Below, one piece after another: positions 1-8,282 of a stretch of 64,000 bases of DNA. A model generated the notes under the pieces. It worked only from the letters and a program-made list of their open reading frames with translations, was not told the DNA's origin and did no database searches. Source of the DNA: Paractinoplanes atraurantiacus (GTDB lineage: Bacteria > Actinomycetota > Actinomycetes > Mycobacteriales > Micromonosporaceae); contig NZ_OBDY01000005.1 in NCBI RefSeq assembly GCF_900215205.1, forward strand, positions 254,261 through 318,260. Reading direction: 5' to 3'. The position numbers were made by a program, and so were the translations under genes. The first letter of the stretch is position 1. Every line of letters starts with the position of its first letter.

Positions 1-1014
1 CGGATCATCGCCGCCGCCGGCCTCGATCAGGTCGAAAAGCTCGTCGACGCTGACGCCGAGCGCATCGGTGAGCACCCCGACCCGCGACAACTGGGCCGGC
101 GTCAGCGTTCCGTCGTAGCGCTCCGCGGCCGCGGCCTTCTCCGCGTCGGTCAGCGCGCCTTCAACCAGCGCCACCGCGCTTCCGACCGGCGCCACCGCGC
201 TTCCGACCGGCGCTTCCGTGCTTTCCACCAGCGACACGACGGTCTCCAGCGGCCGGTCGAGCTCGCGCCGCAAGTCCAGCAGCTCCGCGATGATCCTTAT
301 CGCCGCGGCGTCGATCCGGTTGCCGCAGCAGGAGCGGAGCACGAGATCGAGCTCGGCGAAGGTCAGACCGGTCCCCCGGGCCAGCCGCACGAAACGGTGC
401 GCCCGCTCGAACCACGCGGCCGTGCGCGGCGTCCCCCCGATCACGCTCAGCAGCGTCTCGGTCTCGGCCTGGGTCACGCCGAGCGCGGCCCGTTCCTCCA
501 ATTCAGCGTACGGATCGCCGTCCGCCGACTCGACACCCAGGCACTCCCGCAGCCGCGCGCCGTCGGCCAACTCGGTCGTGATGAGCGCCGCCTGTTTCTC
601 GGTGAGCCCGAGCGCCGCCCGCGCCAGCACATCCGCGTCAGGCTGGTCCGCGAACGCCTGATAGACCTCCGCCCGGCCGGTGCCGAGCCGCCGCAACGCG
701 ATGCCGTCCCGCGCGTGCTCCAAGGAGAACGGCAACGACAGCGGATGCACCATCTCCGCCAGGTTCTTCCCGCGCGCGGCCAGATCCGCCGCCAGCACCT
801 CGTTGACGATGTCGAGATAGGGCACCTCGGCCGTGGTGTGCTCGGCGTCGAGCGGCACCCCGCGCAGATCCGCGCGCCGCCGCCCGATCCCCTCCCCACC
901 GAGCCGCAGAAGATCGGCCAGATAGGCCGCCGGCGAACAGACCGACCGGGCGTCGTCCCCTTGCCGGAAGTCGAGATCGCCGAACAACTGCTGATAACTG
1001 GGCAGAGAACTCAT
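1..1014 (-). CDS. Tc toxin subunit A family protein (VRP1 domain), N-terminal part, cut by the window start
   Basis: 338 residues are visible, starting at ATG 1014 behind a GGGGGAG ribosome site; the 3' part lies outside the window. Residues 24-36 read SVCSPAAYLADLL, followed by RRADLRGVPL and a YLDIVNEVL helix. This matches the conserved start of TcdA/VRP1 proteins (SPAAYLxxL, then RRPDL and an LSNELL-type helix), the family forming the pore and translocation subunit of Tc toxins. Around residues 267-280 an APVGSAV heptad is duplicated, encoded by a 21-bp tandem repeat. The roughly 100 residues that precede this motif in insect-pathogen TcA proteins are absent, so this may be a shorter actinobacterial VRP1 protein, not a full toxin. 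Whether TcB/TcC-like partners follow cannot be seen. Confidence 0.7.
   Translation of the reverse strand, partial: MSSLPSYQQLFGDLDFRQGDDARSVCSPAAYLADLLRLGGEGIGRRRADLRGVPLDAEHTTAEVPYLDIVNEVLAADLAARGKNLAEMVHPLSLPFSLEHARDGIALRRLGTGRAEVYQAFADQPDADVLARAALGLTEKQAALITTELADGARLRECLGVESADGDPYAELEERAALGVTQAETETLLSVIGGTPRTAAWFERAHRFVRLARGTGLTFAELDLVLRSCCGNRIDAAAIRIIAELLDLRRELDRPLETVVSLVESTEAPVGSAVAPVGSAVALVEGALTDAEKAAAAERYDGTLTPAQLSRVGVLTDALGVSVDELFDLIEAGGGDDP
170..232. repeat. 21-bp tandem duplication inside the Tc-toxin-like gene
   Basis: Positions 170-190 and 191-211 are identical 21-mers, and 212-232 is a degenerate third copy. The unit is a multiple of three, so it keeps the frame and encodes the repeated heptad APVGSAV in a linker between helical segments. 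Confidence 0.85.
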
Positions 1015-1330
1015 GCGCGCGCTCCCCCTACGACAACCGGGCAATCAATTAGCGCCAATATCATTCCGGCGGCCCGCACCCGGTCGAGGAATGGCCAAGA
1101 ATCAGCCGCAGCCTATCCGTCCATTGTGATCGTTCGATTCCACCGATCAATCGATGTCACGGGGAACGCGCGCTCCGATCGCCGCCATCAGACGAAATAT
1201 GATGGTATGGCAAATCGAATCCCGCGACCGCCTGTCGCATATCCAGCAGCCACCGGAAAAGTCGGACCGTGGCATAGTGTCCCCCGGCGTCATCGACCGA
1301 TGTCGCTCGCCGTGGAAAAGGTGGTTGGAA
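1015..1330. other. Divergent intergenic region, 316 bp
   Basis: This region separates the Tc-like gene (leftward) from the secreted-protein gene (rightward). It is less GC-rich than its surroundings around 1040-1220 and must hold both promoters. I see no clear -35/-10 pair or strong palindrome. An open frame from ATG 1154 runs into the downstream gene, but its first 59 residues look non-coding. Confidence 0.6.
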
Positions 1331-2329
1331 GTGACGACGCGCTCACACACCCGATGGGCCCGGGCCGCGGCATCGATCGCGCTGGCCGGCGCGACGCTCG
1401 CGGCGGCCGCGACACCAGCGGCGGCCGCACCGGCGCCCATCAACATCCTGAGCGTGTCGGCCGAGAACGTGAAGCCCGGCGACAAGGTGCGCGTGAAGTT
1501 CCGCGTCACGAACACCGGAAGCCGAGCCGAGACGGCCATCGTGGTGGTCGGCGGCGGCCTGCCCTGCGCCACCGGCTGCCGGGCCGAGCCGAGCATCAAA
1601 GCCGGAAAGAGCCAGGACTTCCAGGCCACCGTGGTCGCACCCAAGGCCGGCCCGGGCGAGATCATCGGCCTCAACATCTCGGTCGCCGTGCGGCTCGGCG
1701 GCCAGAACAGCTACGACTACAAGATGGTCTACATCCACGGATCGGGCGCTTCGCAGCCGAAGCCGCCCTCCAAGGTGGAGGGCCTGTCGGGCCGGGTCCG
1801 CGACAGCAGCGGCAAGGCGCTGGGCGGCGTGGCTGTGACCGTCCGGGACAGCGCCGGCCACGAATACCGCACAACGACCGACCGGACCGGAAAGTTCTCG
1901 ATCAAGTCGATCCCCGAGGGCAAACTCACGGTCATCGCCACCCTGAACGGATACCGCACCACGCGCACAACCGTTCGCGCCACCGCGAGTGTGCGTTTGA
2001 CCTTGACCGCCACCCCCACACCCACCACGACCGCACCGTCCCCCAGAGCGACGACGGCCGAGCCCGAGGCCACCGAGCCGGAGACCGCCGCGTCCTCAGC
2101 CGCGCCCCTGGCCCTCAAGACAGTCAACGACGAGGGCAGCGGCCCCTTGCCGTTCGTCCTGGGCGGCCTGCTGATCGCCGCCGGCCTGGCCGCCCTGGCC
2201 CTGATGGTCACCCGCCGCCGGAGGGCTACGGTCCCGGCCGGAGCAGCCACGGTCGATGCACCGACCGCGGTGATGCCCACAGTGCCGCCGGCGAACGGCT
2301 ACCCCGGCCCCTACAGCAGGGGGCGATGA
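1331..2329 (+). CDS. Secreted membrane-anchored protein with CARDB-like and carboxypeptidase-regulatory-like domains
   Basis: The start is GTG 1331, preceded by AAGGTGG and opening directly into a signal peptide (basic start, then AAASIALAGATLAAAATPAAAA). Residues about 30-135 form an Ig-like domain with the CARDB/DUF11 pattern VKPGDKVRVKFRVTNTGS. Residues about 145-215 form a carboxypeptidase-regulatory-like fold (LSGRVRDSSGKALGGVAVTVRD). A Thr/Pro/Glu-rich spacer and a membrane helix (PFVLGGLLIAAGLAALALMV) followed by RRRR then anchor it, with a Pro-rich cytoplasmic tail. There is no LPXTG motif, so sortase attachment is unlikely. It probably acts at the cell surface in adhesion or as a scaffold; no enzymatic motif is visible. 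The last codons form the first unit of the decayed repeat that follows. Confidence 0.75.
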   Translation: MTTRSHTRWARAAASIALAGATLAAAATPAAAAPAPINILSVSAENVKPGDKVRVKFRVTNTGSRAETAIVVVGGGLPCATGCRAEPSIKAGKSQDFQATVVAPKAGPGEIIGLNISVAVRLGGQNSYDYKMVYIHGSGASQPKPPSKVEGLSGRVRDSSGKALGGVAVTVRDSAGHEYRTTTDRTGKFSIKSIPEGKLTVIATLNGYRTTRTTVRATASVRLTLTATPTPTTTAPSPRATTAEPEATEPETAASSAAPLALKTVNDEGSGPLPFVLGGLLIAAGLAALALMVTRRRRATVPAGAATVDAPTAVMPTVPPANGYPGPYSRGR

Positions 2330-2491
2330 GACCTACCGCCCGCCGGCCAACCGCTACCCGGCCCCTGCGGCGAGGGGGTGACGCCGGTGGTGCCGCCGGC
2401 CGACGGGTTCCCGGCCCTGCCGCCGGAGCGATGACGCCTGCGATGGCGCGGGCCGACGGATTCCGCGCCCTCCTGCCGCCGGGCGCGGTGA
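2276..2491 (+). repeat. Four decayed tandem copies of the preceding gene's 3' tail
   Basis: Copies at about 2276-2329, 2330-2381, 2382-2434 and 2435-2491 (52-57 bp each) share the pattern CCGCCGGCCGACGG...CCCGGCCC and each ends in TGA followed by a C-rich start. Copy 1 is the true C-terminal coding sequence. Copies 2-4 read as similar Pro/Gly-rich tails, each closed by its own stop codon. Confidence 0.7.
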
Positions 2492-2520
2492 CGCCCAGAC
2501 AGGACCGCGGAGGCGTGTGG

Positions 2521-4041
2521 TCAGGTGGAGATGTCGGCGTAGTTGAGCCAGCGCTCGCGAGGGGACAAGCGTAAGCGGATTTTGCTGGGGTCTACGCAGC
2601 CGAGCAGGGGGAGGCGCTCGCGGATGCGGAACTGGGCGGCCTCGGTGGCGTCGGTCAGCAAGCGCTGGACCGCGGCGTGGTCGCGGTGTTCCTCGGAGAG
2701 CATCACGACCAGCTTGGCCCGGCCCCGGATGACGTCGCCGCGGCACAGGCGGGACTGGGCGTAGGCGACCTCGCAGCGCCGCGTGTGCGGGCGCAGGGCC
2801 GACTGCACCTCGGACAGCAGGGCCGGGGTGTCGACCGTGCGGTGCGGGAGCTGCCACCACAGCCAGATCGGATATGGGACCCGGCCCGTTATCGTCGCAC
2901 CGGTCTGCTGGCTCGACGGTGGGTACGTGCAGCGCATCGCGGGACTGACCGCGACCTTCCAGTCGTCGATCAGGCTGTCGTCCGTCTCCTCGGTGGCGGC
3001 CGCCGGGTGGCCGGTGCTGGCGCTGATGTGGGGCAGCGCCTCGAGCCAGCCGCCCGACCACTGCGGCAGCAGGCGGGGCACGTCGGCCGCGACCGGCAGC
3101 ATCAGGTTGATGAACGTGGTCTTGCGCATGCTCGAGATGGACGCCGCCAGCACGCCGATGCCCCTCGCCCGCAGGGCCGCCACCGCCGCCGCCGTCGTGC
3201 CCGTGCGGGACGGGCCGACCACGCTGGCGATGACCGCCCGCCTCGGTGTGAGGGCCGGCGCGTCCGGGAACAGGCGGTTGCGGGCCTGGCGGTAACGCTC
3301 CCGGTCGAATCCCCGGATCGTGAACCACTCACCCCGTACACGATTGAATCGCTGATCGCTGAGTTTGAGACCGAAGCCGTACTCTTCGGCCAGCGCCGCC
3401 AGTTCCGTCTCGAAGTCGAGGCGGGTGCCGGACAGGGCCGGGTCGACACCGACCGAGAAGCGCAGGCAGGGGCCGATGGCGTCGCGCAGGCGCTCGATGG
3501 AGCCGTCGCCGCGCTCGGCCTTGCTGGTCTGCGGGACCGGGGCGACCGGGGTGTGCAGGTGCAGGACCGGGGCGTCGCGTTCGGCGGCCAGGCCGGTCAG
3601 CTTCTCGATGATCAGGGCTTGCATGAGGGCTTCGCGATAGGTCGGCGACCAGTGCGCGGTGCCCAGGGTGATGATGACCTCAACCTTGCGGGTGGAATGG
3701 TTGAGGAAGCCGGGGTTGGGCACGGCATATCCGGAGTACGAGTGTGTGTCCCGCTGCCCGGTTCCTTCCTCCAGGCCGATCTGCACCCGGCCGCTGAACG
3801 CGGTCATGGCCGACGGCCAGGTCGACGTCGACACCGACAGGCCGGCCACGGAGAAGTGGCAGAAGTCGGTGGGCCAGCCGTTCGGGTCCTCCTTGTCCGG
3901 TTCGATGGCCGGCGCCGGTACCGAGCCGTTCGCGGCCCGGTGGGTGAGGGTGAACTGCACCGAGGAGAAGTGTGTGCCGGCCGCCTCGGCCGCGATCCGG
4001 GCCAGTTCGGATGATTTGGTGGAGCTCGCCGGCAGCGTCAC
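2521..4041 (-). CDS. Unassigned soluble protein with an ACT-like segment, partner of the upstream membrane protein
   Basis: This is a 506-residue protein with a GTG start one base after the TGA of the upstream membrane-protein gene, so translation is probably coupled. No signal peptide or membrane helix is seen. Residues about 267-317 (VIASVVGPSRTGTTAAAVAALRARG, then ASISSMRKTTFINLMLPV) follow the beta-alpha-beta pattern of ACT domains such as GcvR, with GP-RTG in place of GPDRPG. Residues 180-235 (SIERLRDAI, then LDFETELAALAEEYGF) and 438-475 look like further alpha/beta regulatory modules. A Trp/Pro-rich stretch (PYPIWLWWQLP, residues 389-399) sits between them. I do not recognise the family. 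The assignment as a ligand-sensing partner is inference from the ACT-like pattern and the gene coupling. Confidence 0.7.
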   Translation of the reverse strand: MTLPASSTKSSELARIAAEAAGTHFSSVQFTLTHRAANGSVPAPAIEPDKEDPNGWPTDFCHFSVAGLSVSTSTWPSAMTAFSGRVQIGLEEGTGQRDTHSYSGYAVPNPGFLNHSTRKVEVIITLGTAHWSPTYREALMQALIIEKLTGLAAERDAPVLHLHTPVAPVPQTSKAERGDGSIERLRDAIGPCLRFSVGVDPALSGTRLDFETELAALAEEYGFGLKLSDQRFNRVRGEWFTIRGFDRERYRQARNRLFPDAPALTPRRAVIASVVGPSRTGTTAAAVAALRARGIGVLAASISSMRKTTFINLMLPVAADVPRLLPQWSGGWLEALPHISASTGHPAAATEETDDSLIDDWKVAVSPAMRCTYPPSSQQTGATITGRVPYPIWLWWQLPHRTVDTPALLSEVQSALRPHTRRCEVAYAQSRLCRGDVIRGRAKLVVMLSEEHRDHAAVQRLLTDATEAAQFRIRERLPLLGCVDPSKIRLRLSPRERWLNYADIST

Positions 4042-4042
4042 T

Positions 4043-6079
4043 TCACACCTCGCCTCGGGCGTCGAAGAAGTCGTCCGGCTCGACCGGGTGGCGGGTGGAG
4101 CGGCGGGCGTCGCGCAGCCAGCGGGGCACCTTCGTCGAGCGGGGTACCGAGCTGCCGCGGTGGATGCGCCGGGCGTAGAACTCGCACAGGCAGCAGACCA
4201 GGATGCCGAGCAGGATGGCCAGCGCCAGCTGGAACATCCGGGTCATCTCCCGGTCGGACTGCACCGTGCCGACCACGATGGCCAGCGCCGTGGTCACCAC
4301 CACCGACGCCGCGGCCAGGGTGCGCTGGAACCGGTGCAACTGGCCCAGCACCGATTTCGTGCTGGGCAGGTCGAGCCGGGCCAGGAGCAGGCCGGGCACC
4401 AGCAGCAGCACCGCGACGACGGCGTCGGCCTGCTCGGGCACGAAATGCTCGGACACCTCGGGCGAGTAGAGCCATTCGATCCCGCCCGACAGCAGCGTCC
4501 CGATGCCGAGGACGACCAGGGCCAGCCCGGCCACCATGCGGGTGATGCTTTCGATCAGGGCCGGCGCCTCGTCGGCCAGCGCCATGTAGGCGAAGACCCG
4601 CACGGGCTCGGTCGACTGCGGGCTGAGCTCGACCGACGGCCGGCGCCAGTGCGCGTGGGCGCCGTGCTCCCGCGGGTCGTTGTCGGTGGTGACGTCCCGG
4701 CCGGCCTGGACCGCGCGCAGGCCGGCCGCGATGTTGAGCAGGGCCGGGCCGGCCAGCAGGCTCTTGGCCAGGTGTTGCATGCCGTCGGCCGAGTAGTGCG
4801 CGCAGAACGCGGCCAGCACCTCGAGCGAGCAGTCGCCGTGCGACAGCGCCTCGAGGACCTGGGCCGAGGTGAGCCGCGCCGGCGGCGGGGCCGACCCGGG
4901 GCCGACCGGGATAGGCAGGCGGGCCAGGTAAGCCTCGTAGCCGGCCAGGTCGACCAGGCGCCGGCGGCCCAGCTCGGCCAGCCGGGAGGCGATGCCCTGC
5001 ATCTCCAGCTCGAGCAGCTTGTGGTGCTCGCCGAGCAGGGCGGCCCGCCGGGCCACCGACTCCAGGTCCTGGGCGAGCACCTCGACGAACTCCTCGTCGA
5101 CGTCGCTGGACATGAGGAACCGGCGCACGCTGATCTCCTGCCGGACTTCCAGGGTCAGGTGGTACGCCTTGACCGAGCGCGGGATCTCGGTCTCGTACTC
5201 GACGACGAACTCGCGGTTGACCGGCAGCACGTTCTTGGCCAGTGTCTGCAGCGGCGCCGGCCGGTGCTGGGCCGGCAGCAGCGGCGCCTCCCAGGTCAGA
5301 AACCGGCGCGGGCGGTCCAGGCCGAGCTGGGCGACCAGGATGTACTGCCGTACGGCCAATTGCAGCAGTCGCGCGAACGGCACCTGCTCGTCTCCCGGGA
5401 AAAGAGCTTCAAGACCGACGAGCGCCAGGTCCCGTACGGAGTGAGAGCCGCCCCCACGAGCAACCGGCGCCGTCAGCTCGGCGTGGTCGAGCGGCGTGTG
5501 CAGCCGCTGCCCGGCCGGCGATCCCACCATGATCAGCTCGGTGATCGCCGCCTCGATCAGCCAGCGCGACCGCTGATGGGTGTGCCGCAGCTGGTGGATC
5601 GGGCTGGCCGGCGCCGACACGTCCTCGTGCGCGTTGATCAGCATGAAGAGCAGCTTGACGAAGGCGGCGGCGGTGACCCGGTTGGCGTCGCGGTGCGACA
5701 GCCGGGGTACGACCTCGCCGTTCGACTCCCGGATGACCACGGGCGCCAGGTCGCGCCGGCTGTACCGGGAGACGGGCACCCACAGCGACGAACCCTCCCC
5801 CGGCACCGTGAGAGTGTCGCGCAGGCGTCCCGAGATGAGGTCGAGGTCGACGTCCACGCTGATGGTCCGGCTCATGTGCCCGCGGTCCATCAGCGTCAGA
5901 TGTTCCGACAGTCGCGGCAGATGGTCGAGCCGGAACGACAGGTCCATCAGGGCCAGCCCGAGCGCCGCCTCCCGGCTGGGAAAGGTCACGGGCGAGGTCG
6001 GCACCGGCAACGCCCTGATCATCGTGCGCAGATGATCGAGCGGCCCGTCCCCGGCCCGCCCCCGCAGTTGGACAGTCAT
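4043..6079 (-). CDS. Unassigned membrane protein with large N-terminal domain and four C-terminal helices
   Basis: This is a 678-residue protein starting at ATG 6079. The first ~500 residues are soluble, with a helical, charged stretch at about 325-390 (EEFVEVLAQDLESVARRAALLGEHHKLLELEMQ) that could form a coiled coil. Four hydrophobic helices follow at about 514-535, 551-568, 588-606 and 615-636, then a basic tail of about 40 residues. It is the first gene of a two-gene unit with the ACT-like protein, separated by one base. No catalytic motif is visible. A membrane sensor or scaffold paired with a cytosolic sensor is one reading; it is not a recognisable transporter. Confidence 0.7.
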   Translation of the reverse strand: MTVQLRGRAGDGPLDHLRTMIRALPVPTSPVTFPSREAALGLALMDLSFRLDHLPRLSEHLTLMDRGHMSRTISVDVDLDLISGRLRDTLTVPGEGSSLWVPVSRYSRRDLAPVVIRESNGEVVPRLSHRDANRVTAAAFVKLLFMLINAHEDVSAPASPIHQLRHTHQRSRWLIEAAITELIMVGSPAGQRLHTPLDHAELTAPVARGGGSHSVRDLALVGLEALFPGDEQVPFARLLQLAVRQYILVAQLGLDRPRRFLTWEAPLLPAQHRPAPLQTLAKNVLPVNREFVVEYETEIPRSVKAYHLTLEVRQEISVRRFLMSSDVDEEFVEVLAQDLESVARRAALLGEHHKLLELEMQGIASRLAELGRRRLVDLAGYEAYLARLPIPVGPGSAPPPARLTSAQVLEALSHGDCSLEVLAAFCAHYSADGMQHLAKSLLAGPALLNIAAGLRAVQAGRDVTTDNDPREHGAHAHWRRPSVELSPQSTEPVRVFAYMALADEAPALIESITRMVAGLALVVLGIGTLLSGGIEWLYSPEVSEHFVPEQADAVVAVLLLVPGLLLARLDLPSTKSVLGQLHRFQRTLAAASVVVTTALAIVVGTVQSDREMTRMFQLALAILLGILVCCLCEFYARRIHRGSSVPRSTKVPRWLRDARRSTRHPVEPDDFFDARGEV

Positions 6080-6199
6080 GTGCCTCCCTCATCGTCATCT
6101 TTGCCGCGCCGGAGGGATCGACGGCTGATCTGTCGCCATGACGACTGGTTTCGGCCCGTTCGCCTGCGGTGCGCCGGCCGGCCGCTCGACGATCACGGG

Positions 6200-7159
6200 G
6201 TGCCGCCGCCCGTGATCGCTCCCATGCTGGCCACGCCCGGTCCGGTGCCGGTCGGCGAGGGCTGGGCGGCGGAGTTCAAACATGACGGGATGCGGGCCTG
6301 TGTGACGGTCAGCGGCGACGGGTGGCGGGTGCACAGCCGCACCGGCCGCGACGTCACCGGCCACTTCCCGGAGCTGGCCGTGCTGCCGGAGCTGCTGGGC
6401 GGGCGGCGGGCCGTGCTCGACGGCGAACTGGTGGCCCTGGACGCGGCCGGTGTCACCGACTTCTCCCGGCTCCAGCAGCGGATCGGCGTGCGCGATCCGG
6501 CGCCGCGGCTGCTGCGGGCGACGCCGGTCACCCTGTACGTGTTCGACCTGCTGGTGCTCGGCGACGGGGAGCTGCTGGCCACGCCGTACGCGGAACGCCG
6601 CTCTTTGCTCGAAGAACTTGATCTGCGGGGAACTGGCGTGCAGACGCCGCCCTCGTTCCCCGGCGCCGCGGCCGAGGTCTACGCCGCCGCCCAGGAGCAC
6701 GGCCTGGAAGGCGTCGTCTGCAAGCGGCTCGCCTCGCCGTACACCCCGGGCCTTCGCGCCAAGACTTGGATCAAGACCGTCATCCCGCACACCGCCGACG
6801 TGGTGGTGTGCGGCTGGCTGCCCGGCCGGGGCCGGCTGCGCGACAGCATCGGCGCGCTGATCGTGGGCGCCTACGACCGAGCCGGGCGACTGCACCTGAT
6901 CGGCCGCGTCGGCAGTGGACTGTCCGGCGCCTCACGAGAACAGCTCGAACGGCGGCTCACCCCGCTGCGCCGGTCCCGCCCACCCGCGAGCCACGCGGAA
7001 GCCGCCGCGATGGCCGAGGCCACCTGGGTCGAGCCCGAGGTGGTGGCCCGCATCGCGTACCGCTCGTGGACGGGCGGAACCCAGCTGCGCCACCCGGTCT
7101 ACCGAGGCGTGCTCGACGACCGGGATCCGTCGTGCGCCCAACTGCCCGAGTTGCGATGA
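6200..7159 (+). CDS. ATP-dependent DNA ligase (LigC/LigD-type ligase domain)
   Basis: This protein of about 319 residues seals nicks using ATP. The nucleotidyltransferase motifs are in order: EFKHDGMR (motif I, adenylated Lys27), LDGELVAL (motif III), YVFDLLVLGDGELL (IIIa region), EGVVCKRL (motif IV) and KTWIKT (motif V). A C-terminal OB-fold follows (VVVCGWLPGRGRLRDSIGALIVGAYD). The start is chosen as GTG 6200; GTG 6212 and ATG 6224 are in frame and nearly as plausible. The open frame extends far upstream but is only the antisense of the membrane-protein gene. It stands alone, without Ku or polymerase/nuclease domains, as for the small LigC-like ligases that back up repair in actinomycetes. 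It is divergent from the membrane-protein gene with a 120-bp gap. Confidence 0.85.
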   Translation: MPPPVIAPMLATPGPVPVGEGWAAEFKHDGMRACVTVSGDGWRVHSRTGRDVTGHFPELAVLPELLGGRRAVLDGELVALDAAGVTDFSRLQQRIGVRDPAPRLLRATPVTLYVFDLLVLGDGELLATPYAERRSLLEELDLRGTGVQTPPSFPGAAAEVYAAAQEHGLEGVVCKRLASPYTPGLRAKTWIKTVIPHTADVVVCGWLPGRGRLRDSIGALIVGAYDRAGRLHLIGRVGSGLSGASREQLERRLTPLRRSRPPASHAEAAAMAEATWVEPEVVARIAYRSWTGGTQLRHPVYRGVLDDRDPSCAQLPELR

Positions 7160-7218
7160 CCGCGCCATAAGCCCATGCCGGCCGATCATGTACGCCAGTT
7201 CCCGGAAAATGGCCGGTG

Positions 7219-7232
7219 CGGAGCCGGCTCCG
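7219..7232. terminator. Possible hairpin between convergent genes
   Basis: CGGAGCCGGCTCCG is a perfect 14-bp palindrome lying between the ligase 3' end and the stop of the reductase gene. It has no T tract, which is common in actinomycete terminators. The call rests on position only. Confidence 0.4.
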
Positions 7233-7238
7233 GGACGG

Positions 7239-8255
7239 TCAGGCCTCGCGGAGGCGGCTGATCAGCTCGCGCAGCGCCGGCACGTCTGTTCCTTCGGCGT
7301 CGGCCCGGCTGCGGGCGTCGTCGAGGAAGTCGAGGTCTTGCTGGTGCACCTTGCCGCCGTGGTGGTAGGCGTTGAACGCGGCGAAGTCGAGCGGCTTGGA
7401 CAGCTGCGTCAACTGCCGGAACATCTCGAGCAGCCCTTCCGGGGTGGTCTGCTCGGCGGCGGCCTGGCCGGTGGGCCCGAACACGCTGAGTCGCTGGATC
7501 TCGCGGGTGGCGGCTACGCCGAGCTGCCACGCTTCGTGCGAGGCGTCGATGGTGTCGAGGGGCTGCCAGCCGAGGAGCTCCCAGGCGAGGATCGGGGTGA
7601 GGATGGCGACACCGATGGCCATCTCGGCCGCGGGCATGATGGCCGCGGCGGGGATGCCGTTGCCGGAGTAGGCCGCGGTGAAGGCTTCGGCGAGCTTCGG
7701 GGAGCTGTCGTCGATGGTGAAGCCGGCCGGGCCGAGGTGCTTGAACGCGTAGTCCGCCTGGGCGAGCAGATCCGCGTCGACGGACGGGTCGACGGGCAGG
7801 CCGGCTGCGGCGACCTCGTGGATCAGAGCGCCGGTGTTGCCCATGGCGACCTGCTCCTCGGACAAACCGGACTCGGCGATGAACCAGGATCGGACCCCGA
7901 TGCCGACGGCGCCGAGGATGACGCCGGTGTTCGTGCCGCGGAAGGCGCGGCCGATCTCCTTGACCAGCTTCAGGCCCGCCTCGGCGCGCAGGGACGCGTT
8001 GTCGAGGGTGACGATGAGGAAGTCGAAGCGCTGGCTCGCCAGCTCGGCCGCATCGGTGATGACGTCGTAGCCGGAGAAGCGGTCGAGGGTGTTGGTCGCG
8101 TAGGAGAACATCGCCTGCGGGCGGGCGAGCTGCTCCTGCCGGTGCGGCCGGACGAGGAAGGTGACCTTCGCGCCGGCGCGGATGAGGTCGTACGCGGTGT
8201 TCACGCCGACGGAGCCGGCGCCGACGATGCCGAAGGACGGGGTGTTGTCAGTCAT
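7239..8255 (-). CDS. Ketopantoate reductase-like NAD(P)-dependent oxidoreductase (ApbA/PanE family)
   Basis: This 338-residue protein starts at ATG 8255. The N-terminal Rossmann motif FGIVGAGSVGVNTAYDLIRAGAKVTFLVRP is typical of 2-dehydropantoate 2-reductases. The Lys expected at the end of the NADP domain and the C-terminal helical domain are harder to align, and the C-terminal part (LGWQPLDTIDASHEAWQLGVAATREI) differs from PanE of pantothenate synthesis. It is the last gene of an MFS pump / quinone reductase / reductase operon divergent from a TetR gene. That context points to detoxification of a carbonyl or quinone compound more than to vitamin B5 synthesis. Confidence 0.75.
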   Translation of the reverse strand: MTDNTPSFGIVGAGSVGVNTAYDLIRAGAKVTFLVRPHRQEQLARPQAMFSYATNTLDRFSGYDVITDAAELASQRFDFLIVTLDNASLRAEAGLKLVKEIGRAFRGTNTGVILGAVGIGVRSWFIAESGLSEEQVAMGNTGALIHEVAAAGLPVDPSVDADLLAQADYAFKHLGPAGFTIDDSSPKLAEAFTAAYSGNGIPAAAIMPAAEMAIGVAILTPILAWELLGWQPLDTIDASHEAWQLGVAATREIQRLSVFGPTGQAAAEQTTPEGLLEMFRQLTQLSKPLDFAAFNAYHHGGKVHQQDLDFLDDARSRADAEGTDVPALRELISRLREA

Positions 8256-8282
8256 CAGGGTTTCCTTGTGTGAGTGAGTCGG

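Noticed and set aside
1331..2329. Sortase-anchored protein
   Set aside because: The C-terminal helix and Arg cluster are present but no LPXTG-like motif precedes them.
7239..8255. panE of pantothenate synthesis
   Set aside because: The N-terminal NADP domain fits, but the C-terminal half and the drug/quinone-defence operon context do not support a biosynthetic role.
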